From assembly GCA_026184295.1 (NCBI GenBank), contig JAHCJK010000005.1:19983-83982 (forward strand): DNA of 64,000 nucleotides, written 5' to 3'. Below the pieces are notes generated by a model that saw only the letters and a list, made by a program, of their open reading frames with translations, ran no database searches and was not told where the DNA came from. This document shows, one piece after another, positions 60,956 to 64,000 of the stretch; positions within the stretch are counted from its first letter, which is position 1, and each line of letters opens with the position of its first letter. This DNA comes from Planctomycetota bacterium. Lineage in GTDB: Bacteria; Planctomycetota; SZUA-567; H5-PLA8. Position numbers and translations under genes: made by a program.

Positions 60956-62713
60956 TTACTTCCGGCCGCGCCTGCGGCCGTGGGACTCGGGCGCCGGCGA
61001 GAACGACGGCTGTTCCTTCGGCGCGTCGGTCTTCTTCTCTTCGGGCGGCGACTGAGGCGCCTTGCGTTCCTGGCGGCGCTGCGTTTCGGCGTTGCGGCGC
61101 GCCTGCTCGTCCGCGGCCTTGCGGGCCTGTTCGCGGCGGGCCTCGTCGACCTGCTGCTGGGCCTTGGCCTTGGCGTCGCGCTCGCGCTGAGCCTTCTCGG
61201 CTTCGAGCTTGCGCTGGGCCTGTTCGGCCTGCCGGGCCTTTTCGTCCGCGGCCTTGCGGGCCTGTTCGCGGCGAGCCTCGTCGGCTGGCTGCTGGGCCTT
61301 GGCCTTGGCGTCGGCCTCACGCTGAGCGGCTCCGCCGCGCGCCGGAGCGGCGTTGCGCTTCGCGTCGGGGGTCTCGGCGTTGCGCTGGCGCGCGGCCTTT
61401 TCCTGTTCCAGGCGCTGCTGGGCTTCGGCCTGGTTCTGCGCGGGCGCGGTGGAAGGCGCCGCGGGCTTGGCGTCCTGGGAGGCCGCCTTGGGATCCTGCG
61501 CGGCCGCGCGTCCGGCGCGGTTGGGCGAACGCTTGAGCGCCTCGGCCCGCCGTTCGGCGTAGACCTTGGCGGCCTTCTCCGGCGTCTCGGGCGTCGCGTT
61601 CTGGACCGCCGGACGGAAGGCCTGGATGCGCCGGCCTTCGCGCACTTCGCCGCGTTCGAAGGCCGTGCCCGAGGCGACGGTCATGTCCGTCACCTGCACG
61701 GTCTCGACCTGGCGGTTGGTGGCCTGGCGCACCGAATCGACGGGCACGCCGCGGTTGACGATGCGGTTGTCGTTGTAGACGTACGTGTTGTTGATCACGG
61801 TCGTGTTGTGGTACACGTCGCGGACTTCGCGGTGCGGCACGCGGACGCGGGAAATGTCCGCCGCGAGGAACGAGCCCGCGGGGACGAACGTGTAGCTGCT
61901 CTCGCCCAGGCCGAACTGGAAGTCCACGGCGACGTTCTTCCCGCGGAACGAGAAGCCGACGCCCGCCTGGTAGCGCGCTTCGGGAGGCAGGGGCGCCCAG
62001 CCGTAGTACCGGTCGGAGCGGCGCCAGTTCACCCACGCCGGGCCCCAGGTCGTGTCGGGCACCCAGACCCAGCCGATGCGGCCGTCGTTATGCCAGCGGC
62101 CGTAATGGAACGCGGCCCAGCCCCACGGGTAGTCGGATTCCCAGTACCAGCCGCAATCGGTCCAGACCCAGTGGCCGGAGGTCGCGTACGGACGCCAGTC
62201 CGCGGCGACGGCCACGCGCGGACGCCAGACGTAGCCGTAGCCGTCCAGGTGCTGCCACGTCCCGTAGGGCGCCAGCGAACCGTAGAAGAAGCTGATGTTC
62301 ACCTCGCCGCCGGGCGGGGCGTAGAACGCGGAGACTTCGACGTCGTCGTCGCGGTAGTCCGGGCGCGGCGCGTACGGGTCGGGGTTCTCGTAGATGCCCG
62401 CGACCGGCTGCGAAGCGCCCGCGCCGGGGCTCGCCGGCTGCGCGGAGGCGACCTCGACGGCCTCGCCCTGCACGACCTTGCCGTGGTCGATCATCGCCAC
62501 GATCACGCTGGCGGAGACGCCCGCCCGCTGCATCTCTTCGATCTCCTCCGCGGTGGGATCGAACGGCGTCGGCGCGTTCCGGACGTACGCCATGAGAACG
62601 TCGTCGCCGACGTGCGACTGCTCCAGGCGAATCACGTCGTCCACGCCTTCCGATCCGGCCACGGTTCCGCCCAGCAGGGCGAACGGAAATACGGCGGCTG
62701 TAAGCCATCTCAT
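60956..62713 (-). CDS. DUF6600 protein with charged coiled-coil tail
   Basis: 585 residues; ATG 62713 after GAAAGGAG. Signal peptide, then a helical domain at about 22-80 paralogous to the 60603-60899 protein. About 135-290: the DUF6600 region with repeated W-x-W/Y-G-x-W motifs (YGTWQHLDGYGYVWRPRVAV, GHWVWTDCGWYWESDYPWGW, IGWVWVPDTTWGPAWVNWRR, YYGWAPLPPEA). The C-terminal ~200 residues are an Ala/Lys/Arg/Glu/Gln coiled coil containing a repeated ~40-residue unit (DEARREQARKAADE occurs twice). Acts outside the cytoplasm; probably structural. Related proteins are uncharacterised. Confidence 0.78.
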   Translation of the reverse strand: MRWLTAAVFPFALLGGTVAGSEGVDDVIRLEQSHVGDDVLMAYVRNAPTPFDPTAEEIEEMQRAGVSASVIVAMIDHGKVVQGEAVEVASAQPASPGAGASQPVAGIYENPDPYAPRPDYRDDDVEVSAFYAPPGGEVNISFFYGSLAPYGTWQHLDGYGYVWRPRVAVAADWRPYATSGHWVWTDCGWYWESDYPWGWAAFHYGRWHNDGRIGWVWVPDTTWGPAWVNWRRSDRYYGWAPLPPEARYQAGVGFSFRGKNVAVDFQFGLGESSYTFVPAGSFLAADISRVRVPHREVRDVYHNTTVINNTYVYNDNRIVNRGVPVDSVRQATNRQVETVQVTDMTVASGTAFERGEVREGRRIQAFRPAVQNATPETPEKAAKVYAERRAEALKRSPNRAGRAAAQDPKAASQDAKPAAPSTAPAQNQAEAQQRLEQEKAARQRNAETPDAKRNAAPARGGAAQREADAKAKAQQPADEARREQARKAADEKARQAEQAQRKLEAEKAQRERDAKAKAQQQVDEARREQARKAADEQARRNAETQRRQERKAPQSPPEEKKTDAPKEQPSFSPAPESHGRRRGRK

Positions 62714-63086
62714 GACGTTTCTCCTTTCATGAACACACCCACCTTTCGGCGAAGGAAGAAAGGCAAGAACGGTGCCAGAGGGTCGCGAGAACCTGCAACC
62801 GCCGGGCGGCGAAGCGGGTTAGCGCATTCCGCGCGGGCCAAAGGCTCCCGCGGCGCGGCGTTTGATTTTCGGTGGGTCGTCTCAATATGCGCGTGAACTG
62901 GGCACGCTGTGCGCGGACGTGCCGGGCGCGCCGGGCGCGAAGGCTGCGAAAATCCATCCGTCCTATTTAATGAGCGAATTCCGCGCGAAATTCGCCGCGT
63001 GCACGTGTGGCCCCGCCTTTGCATTCGGTTTGCTTCAGCCAGGAACGGTTCCTGTGCACCGCAATTCCGTTTGGGGAGGACAGGTC
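62714..63086. promoter_or_regulatory. Divergent 373-bp intergenic region with two palindromes
   Basis: GCGAATT-8 bp-AATTCGC at 62975-62996, and CAGGAAC-G-GTTCCTG, a perfect 15-bp palindrome, at 63040-63054, 32 bases before the BON gene start. Either could bind a dimeric regulator. No promoter hexamers are convincing and no ORF is supported. Confidence 0.4.
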
Positions 63087-63989
63087 ATGAAGAAGCACAT
63101 CATCATCGGCTCGGCGGCGATGTTCGCGCTCTCGGCGCTGCCCGCGTTCACCTGCGCCGCGCAGGACGCGTCCGCGCCGCAGCACGTCAAGAGTACCTTC
63201 GACGCGAAGGTGGATTCATGGGCGGAAGGCACGCTGATGGCCATCGACGCGGACGGCGGATCGATCACCGTGCGCGGGGTCAAGCGGCCGTACGCCACGG
63301 CCTACGCGAGCATGCTGCGCGAGATGCGCGAGAAGACCGACGGGCTGACCGCGGAGACGCGCCAGCGGAAGATCGAAGACATCCGCGAGAAGTGGCGCCC
63401 GACGCTCGAGAAGGCGCAGAAGGAGCCCGCGGCCTCGAAGGAGAGCGATTTCACCTTCTATTTGCCGAAGGAAATCGACCGCGTCTGCTACCTGGACGAG
63501 ACGCCCTTCTACGACCGCGAGAACAAAAACGCCGGCGCCGGGACCGGGATGACCGCGTACGAGCGCAACGCGCTGACCACGTTCAAGGACCTGCGGGTCG
63601 GCGAGCGCGTGACCGTCGGGTACGAGGCGGGCATCGTCTACCACACGGCGTTCGTGATCATCAAGATCCGCGGCGCCAGCAGCGATGCTTCCGCCGCGCC
63701 GGCCGACAAAGGCCAGCCCAACCCGGCCGTGCCGTCCGAGCAGGCCTCGCGGAAGGCCCTGGGCGCGGACGTGGACACGGAGAACGCACGGAAGATCCGC
63801 CAGAAGCTGACGGAGACGAAGGAGCTTTCGGCGTCGGCGCGCGACGTGCGGATCGAAGCGGAGAACGGCATGGTGACCCTGCACGGCAAGGTCCGTTCCG
63901 AAGCCGAGAAGGAAAAGGTGGAAGGCAAGGCCGCGGACGTCGTCGGCAAGGACCACCTCGTCAGCAAGCTGGAAGTCTCCGCGAAGTAG
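63087..63989 (+). CDS. Exported BON-domain protein
   Basis: 300 residues; ATG 63087 after GGGGAGGA. Signal peptide (MKKHIIIGSAAMFALSALPA). Residues about 40-205 form an unrecognised domain with two beta-rich parts (WAEGTLMAIDADGGSITVRG; LRVGERVTVGYEAGIVYHTA) around a charged helix. After an Ala/Pro/Ser linker the last ~75 residues are a BON domain (IRQKLTETKELSASARDVRI, ENGMVTLHGKVRSEAEKEKV, HLVSKLEVSA). BON domains bind phospholipid or peptidoglycan and occur in periplasmic stress proteins such as OsmY. Confidence 0.78.
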   Translation: MKKHIIIGSAAMFALSALPAFTCAAQDASAPQHVKSTFDAKVDSWAEGTLMAIDADGGSITVRGVKRPYATAYASMLREMREKTDGLTAETRQRKIEDIREKWRPTLEKAQKEPAASKESDFTFYLPKEIDRVCYLDETPFYDRENKNAGAGTGMTAYERNALTTFKDLRVGERVTVGYEAGIVYHTAFVIIKIRGASSDASAAPADKGQPNPAVPSEQASRKALGADVDTENARKIRQKLTETKELSASARDVRIEAENGMVTLHGKVRSEAEKEKVEGKAADVVGKDHLVSKLEVSAK

Positions 63990-64000
63990 CGAAGCAGGAG

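Noticed and set aside
60070..61320. 416-codon - strand ORF spanning 60070-61320
   Set aside because: Its upstream part is a shadow of the DUF6600 and small exported genes and crosses a terminator; only 60070-60348 has a start with a ribosome-binding site.

Overview
The window is GC-rich and gene-dense, with mostly short intergenic gaps. The gene families present (DUF1080-like, DUF4091 and DUF4832 carbohydrate proteins, phytanoyl-CoA dioxygenase-like oxygenase, GntR/LacI hybrid regulators, a five-gene pseudopilin run, squalene-cyclase-repeat protein, DUF6600) are the mix often met in Planctomycetota, Lentisphaerota, Hydrogenedentota and related carbohydrate-degrading bacteria. The sequence has no rRNA or other marker to settle the phylum, so this is inference. 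I saw no tRNA, rRNA or CRISPR array.

Layout. 0-4.4 kb: a catabolic operon with its own GntR/LacI regulator, an extended SDR, a fused RidA-SelA-like enzyme and an RraA-like aldolase. 4.5-13.3 kb: a membrane-anchored zinc-ribbon/DUF1080 protein, a secreted DUF4091 protein, a von Willebrand A lipoprotein, a HEAT-like secreted protein and phosphoenolpyruvate synthase. 13.5-16.3 kb: a DUF4832 glycosidase-like protein and a sigma-54-type activator with a zinc ribbon and a winged helix in place of Fis. 16.4-23.8 kb: five pseudopilin-type genes, then a double zinc-ribbon membrane protein and a small unknown. 23.8-33.4 kb: carbohydrate and accessory enzymes (toroid glycosidase-like, DUF1028, DUF4091-like, squalene-cyclase-like), an AraC regulator and a PhyH-like dioxygenase. 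33.4-39.2 kb: a GntR/FCD regulator divergent from an RND pump, then the membrane-fusion protein. Palindromes centred on TATCGATA sit in all three promoters and suggest one small regulon. 39.3-41.8 kb: a Kelch-like secreted protein and a second GntR/LacI regulator.

42.1-58.6 kb is the accessory heart of the window: an Rhs polymorphic-toxin locus. One 3936-residue exported Rhs protein (Ig-like stalk, YD-repeat cocoon, AT-rich variable toxin tip) overlaps its presumed immunity gene. Downstream lie an orphan copy of the Rhs tip carrying a different, deaminase-like toxin with its own immunity gene, and a decayed third toxin/immunity remnant. A Y1 (HUH) transposase element with 26-bp terminal inverted repeats sits directly before the orphan cassette, and an internally deleted derivative of it directly before the remnant. 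The second and third modules are each followed by the same 37-bp repeat. This looks like a record of toxin-cassette replacement.

58.9-64 kb: two fasciclin-domain proteins, a small HTH-like protein, a small exported protein, a DUF6600 protein sharing a domain with it, and a BON-domain exported protein.
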